The position numbers were made by a program, and so were the translations under genes. 64,000 nucleotides of DNA from assembly GCF_006539945.1 (NCBI RefSeq), contig NZ_BJNZ01000009.1, positions 93,738-157,737 on the forward strand, given 5' to 3'. This stretch comes from Cellulosimicrobium cellulans (lineage in GTDB: Bacteria > Actinomycetota > Actinomycetes > Actinomycetales > Cellulomonadaceae). The notes beneath the pieces were generated by a model. It was not told the DNA's origin. It did no database searches and saw only the letters and a program-made list of their open reading frames with translations. Shown piece after piece: positions 43,840 through 52,306 of the stretch (its first letter is position 1; each line of letters starts with the position of its first letter).

Positions 43840-45975
43840 ATGACGATCACGCCTGCCCCCGAGCATCGCCCGCTGCTCTCCGTCGCGCCGCACGCGCGCG
43901 GCAAGCGCAGCCCCGTCACCTGCCGGCTGAAGTGCGCTGACGCGTGCTCGCACCCGGTCCCCAACGAGAGCGCCAACGAGACGTTCCGCGACGTCGTCGC
44001 GGGCGCGATGTCGCGCCGCGCCCTGCTGGGCGGGCTCGCGGTCGGCGCCGCGGCCGTCGTGCTCGGCGCGCAGACCGTCGGCGCCCCGCCCGCCGCGGCC
44101 CAGGCGCTGCCCGCCCACGGCGGCGGCCACGGCGGAGGCCGTCCGCAGAAGGGCCTGGCCTTCGGCGCGATCTCGCCCCAGCCCGCCGCGCGCGACGCGT
44201 TCGTCGTGCCCGAGGGCTACCGGTGGCGCCCGGTGATCCGCTGGGGCGACCCGATCCTGCGCGGCGCCCGGCCGTTCGACGTCGCGCGCCAGACGCCCGA
44301 GGCCCAGGCCCGGCAGTTCGGCTACAACAACGACTACCTCGACATCCTGCCGTTCGAGCGCCAGCACGCCCTCGCCGGCGCGCAGGGTCGGGGCAAGGGC
44401 CCGGGCCGCGGCACGCGCGGCCTGCTCGTCGCGAACCACGAGTACACGAACCCGGCGATCATGTTCGACGCCTCGTACGACGCCGCGACCCGCCGCGCCA
44501 TCGAGCGTGCCGCGCACGGCATGTCCGTCGTCGAGGTGCGCCGCCGTCGGACGGGCACGCCGTGGGACTACGTGGCCGACAGCCGGTACAACCGCCGCGT
44601 GCACATGACGACCGAGTTCCGCCTCACCGGACCCGCGGCCGGCTCGGACCTCGTCAAGACCGTCGCGGACCCGTCGGGGACGCGCGTGCTGGGCACGCTG
44701 AACAACTGCGCGGGCGGCACGACCCCGTGGGGCACGGTGCTCTCGGGCGAGGAGAACTACAACGGCTACTTCCGCACGTCCGGCACGGGCCACGACGCGC
44801 GCTACGGCCTGCGCGACGCCGCGACGGGTTACGGCTGGGAGCTCGACGACCCGCGCTTCGACGCCCGCAACCCCGGGTACGAGAACGAGCCCAACCGCTT
44901 CGGCTGGATCGTCGAGATCGACCCGTACGCGCCCGACGAGCCTCCGGTGAAGCACACCGCGCTCGGTCGCTTCAAGCACGAGGGCGCCAACGTGATCCTC
45001 TCGCGCCGCGGGAACGCGGTCGCGTACATGGGCGACGACGAGCGCTTCGACTACGTGTACAAGTTCGTCTCCTCGCGCACGATGCGCCCGGGGAACAGCG
45101 AGTCGGCGCGTCGTCACAACAAGACGCTGCTCACCGAGGGATCGCTGTACGTCGCGCGGTTCCGCGGCGACTCGCCCGCGTCCGAGATCGACGGGTCGGG
45201 CGCGGTGCCGTCCGACGGCGCGTTCGACGGCCGCGGCGAGTGGGTCCCGCTCGTCCTCGACGGTCGCAGCCAGGTCGCGGGCATGAGCCTGGAAGAGGTC
45301 CTCGTCTACACGCGCGTCGCGGCGGACAAGGTCGGGGCGACGAAGATGGACCGCCCTGAGGACGTCGAGCCGAACCCGGTCACGGGTCGGGTCTACGTCG
45401 CGTGCACCAACAACACCTCGCGCGGGCCGGCGGCGGCCGAGGCCGCGACCGAGCCGAACCCGCGCAACACGAACCGCGACGGCCACGTGGTGGAGATCGT
45501 CGAGGACCGCGACGACGCCGCGGCGCTGACGTTCCGCTGGAACCTCCTGCTCGTCGCGGGCGACCCCGCCACGAACACCTCCACCTACTTCTCGGGCTAC
45601 CCGAAGGACAAGGTCTCCCCGATCTCCTGCCCGGACAACCTCGCGTTCGACGCCGAGGGCAACCTCTGGATCTCGACCGACGGCCAGCCGAGCACGATCC
45701 AGAAGTGCGACGGGCTGTTCAAGGTCACGCTCGACGGCCGCGAGCGCGGGCGCGTCGAGCAGTTCCTCTCGGTGCCGCGAGGCGCCGAGACGTGCGGGCC
45801 CCTCGTGGACTCCACGGACCGCATGGTCTACGTGGCGGTCCAGCACCCCGGCGAGGACGGGTCGTTCGACGCGCAGGCGTCGTACTTCCCCGACTACCTG
45901 ACGCCGGGTGCCCCGGTGCCGACGGGTGCCTTCGCGGGCCCGCGCCCGTCCGTGGTCCAGGTCTGGCGCGACTGA
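43840..45975 (+). CDS. phoX: PhoX-family alkaline phosphatase (Tat-exported)
   Basis: A 711-residue member of the DUF839/PhoX family, Ca/Fe-dependent phosphatases that release phosphate from organic esters outside the cell. A long N-region of about 57 residues is followed by a twin-arginine signal (SRRALLGGLAVGAAAVVLG, Arg59-Arg60). Signature segments include NNDYLDILPF, LLVANHEYTNPAIMF, NNCAGGTTPWGTVLSGEENYNGYF, ALGRFKHEGANV, MDRPEDVEPNP and CPDNLAFDAEGNLWISTDGQ. GTGGAG precedes the ATG. Regulation by phosphate starvation is inferred from the family and the candidate PHO box. Confidence 0.92.
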   Translation: MTITPAPEHRPLLSVAPHARGKRSPVTCRLKCADACSHPVPNESANETFRDVVAGAMSRRALLGGLAVGAAAVVLGAQTVGAPPAAAQALPAHGGGHGGGRPQKGLAFGAISPQPAARDAFVVPEGYRWRPVIRWGDPILRGARPFDVARQTPEAQARQFGYNNDYLDILPFERQHALAGAQGRGKGPGRGTRGLLVANHEYTNPAIMFDASYDAATRRAIERAAHGMSVVEVRRRRTGTPWDYVADSRYNRRVHMTTEFRLTGPAAGSDLVKTVADPSGTRVLGTLNNCAGGTTPWGTVLSGEENYNGYFRTSGTGHDARYGLRDAATGYGWELDDPRFDARNPGYENEPNRFGWIVEIDPYAPDEPPVKHTALGRFKHEGANVILSRRGNAVAYMGDDERFDYVYKFVSSRTMRPGNSESARRHNKTLLTEGSLYVARFRGDSPASEIDGSGAVPSDGAFDGRGEWVPLVLDGRSQVAGMSLEEVLVYTRVAADKVGATKMDRPEDVEPNPVTGRVYVACTNNTSRGPAAAEAATEPNPRNTNRDGHVVEIVEDRDDAAALTFRWNLLLVAGDPATNTSTYFSGYPKDKVSPISCPDNLAFDAEGNLWISTDGQPSTIQKCDGLFKVTLDGRERGRVEQFLSVPRGAETCGPLVDSTDRMVYVAVQHPGEDGSFDAQASYFPDYLTPGAPVPTGAFAGPRPSVVQVWRD

Positions 45976-45990
45976 CGTCTCCCGATCGAC

Positions 45991-46027
45991 GGAGGGGCCC
46001 GGCGCCGCGACGGCGCCGGGCCCCTCC
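45991..46027. terminator. Bidirectional terminator between phoX and the phosphotransferase
   Basis: A perfect 16-bp stem (45991-46006 with 46012-46027) and a 5-nt loop, 15 bp after the phoX stop and 20 bp from the 3' end of the convergent gene. Confidence 0.8.
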
Positions 46028-46047
46028 CTCGTCCGCGGAAGGGGCTC

Positions 46048-47094
46048 TCAGAGACCGAGGTGCTCCAGCCAGGCGACGGCCGCGACGCCCTGGGCGCGCT
46101 GGAACGCGCGCAAGCGGGGGATCGTCGGGACGGCGGGCTTGCGGGCGGAGTGCAGGAAGTACCCCGCGATCCCGGCGACGACCGAGCGCAGGTCGGCGGG
46201 GTGCACGTCGCGACCGAGGGGGTGCGCGGCGAAGGTCGACGCCGCCCACGCGCCGCCGCGCGCGCGGCGGGCCGCGTCGGCGCTCACCGTGACCGGCTCG
46301 CACACGCCGACGACGCCCTGCATGACGACGCTGGGCAGGAACATCGCGAGGTCGAGCCAGGCCGCGCCGCGCGAGGCGTGCGGCCAGTCCACGAGGTACA
46401 CCTTCTCCGGCGTGAGCAGGACGTTGTCGGCGCGCAGGTCGCCGTGCACGAACGACTCGCCCTCGCACGCCACGAGCGCCCCTCGCTCGGCCTCGGCGAG
46501 CGCGTCGAGGTGCGTGGCCGCCCAGGGCGCCACGGCAGGCAGGCGTGGGTCGGGGTCCGCACGGAGCGCGCGCCACCCGGTCGCCATGTCGGCGAAGTCG
46601 GGCCCGGTCGGCGGCAGGCGCATCGAGCGGGCTCCCGGGACGGCCGCGACGCGGGCGAGCGTGGTCAGGACCCGGTCGAGCTCGTCGGGGTCCCAGGGGG
46701 TGGCGGGCACGTGCCCGTCGACGACGTCGAACGCGAGGGCGATCCAGTCGCCGTCCCCGTGGCCCCAGGCGAAGCGCGGGGCGGGGACCGCGCGCGGCAG
46801 CCGCGTCGCGACCTTCGCCTCGGCACGGTGGAGGTTGGCCGCCACGGGCTCGTCCGCGGTCCGGGCCGCCTTGACGAAGAGGCGGGTGCCGTCGTCGAAC
46901 GTGAGGACGGACGCGAGGCCGGGGCTGAACCCGGACGGGATCGAGCGCTCCTGCACGACCCGCCCGCCGGCGACGGCCTCCAGCTCGTCGCGCAGCGCGA
47001 GCGGCAGGTCTCCCCAGAGCAGGCGGCCGCCGCCCGAGGCGACCGGGACGTCCCCGGCGGCCTCGACGGCGGGCGGTGCGGCGTCGTCGGGCAT
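46048..47094 (-). CDS. APH-family phosphotransferase
   Basis: A 348-residue kinase-fold protein of the aminoglycoside/choline phosphotransferase family. The catalytic loop is SFVHGDLRADNVLL and the metal-binding motif is YLVDWPHASRG. An ATP-anchoring Lys is in RLFVKAAR. Such proteins are common in actinobacteria; the substrate cannot be predicted, and antibiotic resistance should not be assumed. ATG at 47094 has AGGGGAAG upstream. Confidence 0.8.
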   Translation of the reverse strand: MPDDAAPPAVEAAGDVPVASGGGRLLWGDLPLALRDELEAVAGGRVVQERSIPSGFSPGLASVLTFDDGTRLFVKAARTADEPVAANLHRAEAKVATRLPRAVPAPRFAWGHGDGDWIALAFDVVDGHVPATPWDPDELDRVLTTLARVAAVPGARSMRLPPTGPDFADMATGWRALRADPDPRLPAVAPWAATHLDALAEAERGALVACEGESFVHGDLRADNVLLTPEKVYLVDWPHASRGAAWLDLAMFLPSVVMQGVVGVCEPVTVSADAARRARGGAWAASTFAAHPLGRDVHPADLRSVVAGIAGYFLHSARKPAVPTIPRLRAFQRAQGVAAVAWLEHLGL

Positions 47095-47301
47095 CGAGAT
47101 GCCACTTCCCCTGTCGGTGGCTGGGCGGTCTCGTCCTCGGCACGTTGCCCGTCCCGCGGCGACGTGTGGCGCGCGACGGCGGTCCTGCGACCGGGACGAG
47201 CGCCCGGCGACTGCCGGGCGCAGACCTCCCACAACCTAGCGCTTCTCGCCGGGAAGTCCAGCGCCGCCCACTCCTCGGACCGCGAGCGCTGCGGTGCTCC
47301 G

Positions 47302-47307
47302 TAGACT
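47302..47307 (+). promoter_or_regulatory. -10 element (TAGACT) of a probable leaderless promoter
   Basis: TAGACT is followed by 8 nt and the GTG at 47316, with no Shine-Dalgarno, suggesting a leaderless cysteine desulfurase-mnmA transcript. Confidence 0.5.
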
Positions 47308-47315
47308 GGGTGATC

Positions 47316-48575
47316 GTGACCCACCCTTCCGGCCCCGTCCCCGCGGCGGCCGCGTACCTCGACCACGCCGCCACGACGCCGCTCTCCGCGGCGGCGCGCG
47401 AGGCGTTCGTCGACGAGCTGTCGCGCACCGGCAACCCGTCGTCGCTGCACGCGGCGGGGCGTGCCGCCCGCCGCACGGTCGAGGAGGCGCGCGAGTCGAT
47501 CGCCGCGGCGCTCGGCGCGCGCCCGAGCGAGGTGGTGTTCACCGCGGGGGGCACCGAGGCGGACAACCTCGCGATCAAGGGACTGTTCTGGGGGCGGCGC
47601 ACGACGGACCCGCGCCGGCTCCGGATCGTCGTGTCCGCGGTCGAGCACCACGCGGTGCTCGACCCCGCGTTCTGGATGGCCGAGCACGCCGGCGCGGAGA
47701 TCGTCCTGCTGCCCGTCGACGGCGAGGGACGCGTGGACCTCGCGGCGCTGCGCGCGGAGATCGCGGAGCACGCGGACGAGATCGCGCTCATCTCCGTCAT
47801 GTGGGCCAACAACGAGGTGGGCACGCTCCAGCCCGTGCAGGAGGTCGTGCAGCTCGCGCGCCCCCACGGCATCCCGGTGCACTCCGACGCGGTGCAGGCG
47901 GTCGGCCAGGTCCCCGTCGACTTCGCGGCGAGCGGCCTCGACGCGATGACGGTGTCCGGGCACAAGCTCGGCGGCCCGGTCGGTGTCGGCGCGCTCGTCG
48001 CGCGCCGCGACGCCCCGCTCACCCCGGTCCTGCACGGCGGCGGCCAGGAGCGCGGCGTGCGCTCCGGCACGCTCGACGCGCCCGCGATCCGCGCGTTCGG
48101 CGTCGCGGTCGCCGAGGCCGTCGCTCGCCGTGAGGAGCGCGCCGCCCACCTCGCGGCCCTGCGCGACGAGCTCGTCGCGGGTGTGCGCGAGCGCGTCCCG
48201 GACGCGCTCCTCAGCGGCCCCGAGCCTGCCGACCACGACGCCGCGCGCCTGCCCGGCAACGCGCACTTCACGTTCCCCGGGGCCGAGGGCGACTCGCTCC
48301 TCTACCTGCTCGACTCCTCGGGCGTCCAGGCCTCGACGGGCTCCGCGTGCCAGGCAGGCGTGCCGCAGCCGTCGCACGTGCTGCTCGCGATGGGCGTGCC
48401 CGAGCAGGACGCGCGGGGCGCGCTGCGGTTCACGCTCGGCGTCACGTCCACGCCCGACGACGTCGCGCGCCTCCTCGACGCCCTGCCCCCCGCCGTCGAG
48501 CGGGCGCGGGCCGCGGGCCTCGCGTCCGGCCCGTCGCGCACCGCGGTCCCCAGCCGTGCGGGAGGTGCCGCGTGA
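47316..48575 (+). CDS. Cysteine desulfurase (IscS/NifS type)
   Basis: A 419-residue PLP enzyme that takes sulfur from cysteine as a persulfide. The start ([11 protein letters not shown]), [13 protein letters not shown], the [12 protein letters not shown] strand, PLP Lys217 in [12 protein letters not shown] and the sulfur-carrying Cys345 in STGSACQAG are all present. It overlaps mnmA by four bases (GTGA), so it probably supplies sulfur for tRNA 2-thiouridine. GTG at 47316 is set by the leaderless promoter; GTG at 47310 in the same frame is an alternative. The Ala/Arg-rich C-terminal extension is not conserved. Confidence 0.93.
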   Translation: MTHPSGPVPAAAAYLDHAATTPLSAAAREAFVDELSRTGNPSSLHAAGRAARRTVEEARESIAAALGARPSEVVFTAGGTEADNLAIKGLFWGRRTTDPRRLRIVVSAVEHHAVLDPAFWMAEHAGAEIVLLPVDGEGRVDLAALRAEIAEHADEIALISVMWANNEVGTLQPVQEVVQLARPHGIPVHSDAVQAVGQVPVDFAASGLDAMTVSGHKLGGPVGVGALVARRDAPLTPVLHGGGQERGVRSGTLDAPAIRAFGVAVAEAVARREERAAHLAALRDELVAGVRERVPDALLSGPEPADHDAARLPGNAHFTFPGAEGDSLLYLLDSSGVQASTGSACQAGVPQPSHVLLAMGVPEQDARGALRFTLGVTSTPDDVARLLDALPPAVERARAAGLASGPSRTAVPSRAGGAA

Positions 48576-49738
48576 GGGTGCTCGCCGCCATGTCGGGCGG
48601 CGTCGACTCCGCCGTCGCCGCGGCGCTCGCGGTCGAGGCGGGGCACGAGGTCGTGGGCGTCCACATGGCGCTGTCGCGCAACCGAGACCAGTTCCGCACC
48701 GGCTCGCGCGGGTGCTGCTCGATCGAGGACGCCGGGGACGCGCGGCGCGCGGCCGACGTGCTCGGCATCCCGTACTACGTGTGGGACCTCTCGGAGCGGT
48801 TCGAGGACACGGTCGTCGCCGACTTCCTCGCGGAGTACGAGGCGGGCCGCACGCCCAACCCGTGCGTCCGGTGCAACGAGCACATCAAGTTCGAGGCGCT
48901 GCTCGACAAGGCGACCGCGCTCGGCTTCGACGCCGTCGCGACGGGCCACTACGCGCGCGTCGTGACGCGCGAGGAGGCCGACGCGTCCGTCCCGGGCGGG
49001 GTGCGCACCGTGCGGGAGCTGCACCGCTCGCCGAACACGGCGAAGGACCAGTCCTACGTCCTCGCGGTCATGGGTCCCGAGCGGCTCGCCCGTGCTCTGT
49101 TCCCCCTCGGGGACTTCGTGTCGAAGGACGAGGTGCGCGCCGAGGCCGCCCGCCGCGGGCTGTCCGTGTCCGCGAAGCCCGACTCGTACGACATCTGCTT
49201 CGTCGCCGACGGCGACACCCAGGGCTTCCTGCGCGACCGCCTCGGCGCGCGGCCGGGCGAGATCGTCGACGCCGATGGGACGGTGCTCGGCGAGCACGAC
49301 GGCGCCTACGCGTACACGGTCGGCCAGCGCAAGGGCCTGGGCATCGACCGCCCCGCACCGGACGGTCGTCCGCGGTACGTGCTCGACGTGCAGCCCGCGA
49401 GCAACCGCGTGGTCGTCGGGCCGGTCGAGCTGCTGAGCGTCGACCGCATCGAGGCCGGCGCGGCCGTCTGGTTCGACGACGCCCGCCCGGCGGCGGGGGA
49501 GCAGGCCGACGTCGAGGTGCAGGTCCGCGCGCACGGCGCCCCGGTCGCGGCCCGGGTCCGGGCCGTCGGCGACGCGATGGAGGTCGAGCTCACGGGGACG
49601 CCGCTGCGGGGCGTCGCCGCCGGGCAGTCGCTCGTCGTCTACGCCGGCCCGCGCGTGCTCGGTCAGGCGACGGTGGATCGGGCCTACCGCGCCGCGGCGC
49701 GACCGGCCGTTCAGCCGACGCCGACGGGCGCGGGGTGA
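48572..49738 (+). CDS. mnmA: tRNA-specific 2-thiouridylase MnmA
   Basis: A 388-residue ATP-dependent enzyme that thiolates U34 of tRNAs for Lys, Glu and Gln. The PP-loop [15 protein letters not shown] is at the N-terminus; active-site cysteines are in [14 protein letters not shown] and SYDICFV; GKGLGID-type and [10 protein letters not shown] motifs follow. It is translationally coupled to the cysteine desulfurase that feeds it. Its last 28 bp overlap the convergent SnoaL-like gene. Confidence 0.96.
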   Translation: MRVLAAMSGGVDSAVAAALAVEAGHEVVGVHMALSRNRDQFRTGSRGCCSIEDAGDARRAADVLGIPYYVWDLSERFEDTVVADFLAEYEAGRTPNPCVRCNEHIKFEALLDKATALGFDAVATGHYARVVTREEADASVPGGVRTVRELHRSPNTAKDQSYVLAVMGPERLARALFPLGDFVSKDEVRAEAARRGLSVSAKPDSYDICFVADGDTQGFLRDRLGARPGEIVDADGTVLGEHDGAYAYTVGQRKGLGIDRPAPDGRPRYVLDVQPASNRVVVGPVELLSVDRIEAGAAVWFDDARPAAGEQADVEVQVRAHGAPVAARVRAVGDAMEVELTGTPLRGVAAGQSLVVYAGPRVLGQATVDRAYRAAARPAVQPTPTGAG

Positions 49739-50139
49739 GCGAGCGCGCGCACGAGCGCGGACTCGTCGCGCACGCACCAGTGCTCGGCCTCCTGGCCCTC
49801 GGCGAACCGGAGCACGTGCATCTCGCGCACGCGGAACCGGCGTCCCGTCGGGGCGACGCCGCGGAAGAACCCGGTGTGCCGCGCGCTGAGCTCGACGTGC
49901 AGGGCGACGAGGTCACCCTCGGCGACCGCGTGCAGGATCTCGACGCGCTGGTCCTCGAACGCCTCGTCGTACCAGTGCATCGTCGCGAGGAGGGCGTCCG
50001 CGCCGCCGTCGCAGCCGGGCGACGTGTCGTGGTTGCGGAACCCGGGCGCCAGCAGCGTCGCGAGCGCGTCGCCGTGGTTGCCGGGGATCGCCCGCGTGTG
50101 CACGGCGACCGCCGTGGCCTTGTTCTCGTGCGTGCCCAT
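49711..50139 (-). CDS. SnoaL-like polyketide-cyclase-fold protein
   Basis: A 142-residue NTF2-fold protein. Typical SnoaL-like features are [39 protein letters not shown] and [17 protein letters not shown]. Members include cyclases and many ester or ketone-metabolising proteins with unknown substrates. ATG at 50139 has GGAAGGG 8 nt upstream; a longer frame lacks coding character. Its C-terminus overlaps the mnmA 3' end on the opposite strand. Confidence 0.78.
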   Translation of the reverse strand: MGTHENKATAVAVHTRAIPGNHGDALATLLAPGFRNHDTSPGCDGGADALLATMHWYDEAFEDQRVEILHAVAEGDLVALHVELSARHTGFFRGVAPTGRRFRVREMHVLRFAEGQEAEHWCVRDESALVRALAHPAPVGVG

Positions 50140-50312
50140 GTCGGAGCCCTTCCGCACACCCTCGTGCTCGGCGGCCGCGCGGCCCCCGGACCCCGGCGGG
50201 GTCGCGGCACGGCTCGGTTTCCCAGTGTGCTCCTGGAGAGAGGTGGTCGGCACGTGGTTCGTGACGAGAGGGCGGTCGGCGCCCCGAGCGAGGGCTCGCA
50301 CGGGGGTGCGGC

Positions 50313-51362
50313 ATGACCGCGGTGAGCGGGCTCGGCCCGTGGCCCGGCGGCGAGGGCGCGGACGTGCTGGAGGCGCAGCTCACGGTGCTCGGTGACCTCG
50401 CCGAGGTCCCGACGGGCGTGCGCGGGGTGCCGTTCCTCGTCCAGCTCCCGGGGCGCGGTCCCGGCGCGGACGCGACCGGGCGGACGGCCGCGCTGCTGCC
50501 CGGCCTCCCCGTCGAGCTGGGACCGCACGGGTGGAAGCTCGCGGACCACGGGGGCGCGGACCTGCGCCGGGCGGACGCGTACCTGCGCGAGGACCTCGAG
50601 GCGCTCGCCATCGCGGGCACGGGGTACTCGGGGCCGCTCGCCGTGACCGTCACCGGGCCGTGGACGCTCGCCGCCGAGCTCTACCTGGCGCGCGGCGACC
50701 GCGTGCTGTCCGACCCGGGCGCGGTGCGCGAGGTCGTCCAGGCGCTCGCCGTGGCCGTGGGCGACCACGTCGCGCAGGTGCGCCGGCAGGTCCCCGGAGC
50801 GGACGTCGTCGTGCAGGTCGACGAGCCGCTGCTCGCCCAGGTCGGGACGGGCGTGCTCCCGTCGTTCTCGGGCTTCTCGCGCCTGCGCGCGGTCCCCGGC
50901 CCGGACCTCGTGGACGGGCTGCGGCCCGTGCTCGACGCCGCGCGCGCCGCGTCGGCGTCGACGGTCGTGCACCTCGGTCCGGCGTGGGTGGGCGTGGCGC
51001 CCGTCGTGCTCGCCGGCGCGGACGCCGTCGGCCTCGCGCTCGGCGCGTGGGACGAGCGCCTGTGGGAGACCGTCGCCCGTGCCGTCGAGCGGGGCGTCGG
51101 CCTCTGGGCCGCGCTGCCGCCCGCGAAGGTCTCGCAGTGCGCCGGGCCCGCGCTGGGCGAGCTCGCCGACGCGGTGAGCGTGCCGTGGCGCCGCATCGGG
51201 CTCCCGCTCGCCGCGCTCGACGACGTGACGCTCCTGGGCGCCGCGCGCACGGCCGACGGCGGGCCCGGGCGCGGCGTCGCAGGCACCCCGGACGAGCATC
51301 GTGCCCTCCTCGCGAACCTCGGCCGCGTCGCCGACGTCCTGGCGGAGCGCGCCCACGCCTGA
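50313..51362 (+). CDS. MetE C-terminal-like protein lacking zinc ligands
   Basis: A 349-residue protein resembling the C-terminal (UROD/MetE-like) barrel of cobalamin-independent methionine synthase. GYSGPLAVTVTGPWTLAAELYLARGDRVLSDPG and VVVQVDEPLLAQVGTG fit the family. In MetE the zinc is held by a His-x-Cys pair, a Glu and a second Cys; here the equivalent strand reads VVHLGPAWVG with no Cys, so catalysis as a methionine synthase is doubtful. Similar proteins sit beside mnmA in other actinobacteria, so a conserved but unknown role is likely. Confidence 0.75.
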   Translation: MTAVSGLGPWPGGEGADVLEAQLTVLGDLAEVPTGVRGVPFLVQLPGRGPGADATGRTAALLPGLPVELGPHGWKLADHGGADLRRADAYLREDLEALAIAGTGYSGPLAVTVTGPWTLAAELYLARGDRVLSDPGAVREVVQALAVAVGDHVAQVRRQVPGADVVVQVDEPLLAQVGTGVLPSFSGFSRLRAVPGPDLVDGLRPVLDAARAASASTVVHLGPAWVGVAPVVLAGADAVGLALGAWDERLWETVARAVERGVGLWAALPPAKVSQCAGPALGELADAVSVPWRRIGLPLAALDDVTLLGAARTADGGPGRGVAGTPDEHRALLANLGRVADVLAERAHA

Positions 51363-51532
51363 GCGCCACCTGGGCGTCGGCTCGGCGGCTTCCCGCGCAC
51401 CGCTCGTCGTGCGTACGCTTGACCTCGCGCGGCGGTCACGACGGCGACGTGCGGACGGCCGCGCCCCGGCTCTCCGGACGGCCCGGTCGTGTCCCCGCGC
51501 CGACCCCGTTCCCCTCACCGCGAAGGACCCCC

Positions 51533-52306
51533 ATGCCCTTGCTGCGAGCCGTGCTGTTCGACCTCGACGGCGTCCTCACGCCCACCGCCGAGCTCCACAT
51601 GCGCGCCTGGGAACGGCTGTTCGCGCCCTACAGCGCCGCGCACGGCCTCGCCCCGTACACCGCCGCGGACTACTTCGCGTCGATCGACGGCAAGCCTCGG
51701 TACGACGGCGTCGCGACGTTCCTCGCGTCGCGCGGCGTCGAGCTGCCGCGCGGCGAGGTCACGGACGCGCCCGGCGAGGGCACGGTGTGCGCGCTCGGCA
51801 ACCGCAAGGACGAGATCGTCAACCGCATGTTCGCCGACGAGGGCATCACGCCCTACCCGGGCTCCGTGCGCTTCCTCGACGCCGTGACCGGGGCGGGCGC
51901 CGCCGTCGCGGTCGTGTCGTCGTCGCGCAACACGCCCGCGGTCCTCGCGGCGGCGGGCCTGGCCGACCGGTTCGCGGTCGTCGTCGACGGGAACGTCGCG
52001 GCCCGCGAGCACATCGCCGGCAAGCCGGCCCCCGACACGTACCTCTACGCGGCGCAGCTCCTCGGCGTCCCGGCCGCGGAGGCGATCGTCGTGGAGGACG
52101 CGCTCTCGGGCGTCCAGGCGGGCGCCGCCGGGGACTTCGGGCTCGTGCTCGGCGTCGACCGCGGCGTGGGCGCCGACGCGCTGCGAGCCCACGGGGCCGA
52201 CGTCGTCGTCACCGACCTGGGTGAGCTGGACGCGACGGTCCTCGACCGCCCGCGCATCGCTGCGGCGTCGACCACGACCGCACGACCCGACGAGGAGAGC
52301 GCGTGA
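51533..52306 (+). CDS. HAD-superfamily beta-phosphoglucomutase
   Basis: A 257-residue HAD hydrolase. FDLDGVLT near the N-terminus gives nucleophile Asp10 and Asp12; VVSSSRN and the GKPAPDTYLYAAQLLGVPAAEAIVVEDALSGVQAGAAG segments complete the site. It would convert beta-glucose 1-phosphate to glucose 6-phosphate. It overlaps the GH65 gene by four bases (GTGA), and GH65 phosphorylases release exactly beta-glucose 1-phosphate, so the pair forms one catabolic unit. GAAGGA precedes the ATG. Confidence 0.92.
   Translation: MPLLRAVLFDLDGVLTPTAELHMRAWERLFAPYSAAHGLAPYTAADYFASIDGKPRYDGVATFLASRGVELPRGEVTDAPGEGTVCALGNRKDEIVNRMFADEGITPYPGSVRFLDAVTGAGAAVAVVSSSRNTPAVLAAAGLADRFAVVVDGNVAAREHIAGKPAPDTYLYAAQLLGVPAAEAIVVEDALSGVQAGAAGDFGLVLGVDRGVGADALRAHGADVVVTDLGELDATVLDRPRIAAASTTTARPDEESA

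Noticed and set aside
46048..47094. Aminoglycoside resistance gene
   Set aside because: The kinase fold alone does not indicate resistance, and the active-site surroundings do not match a known resistance subgroup that I can recognise.
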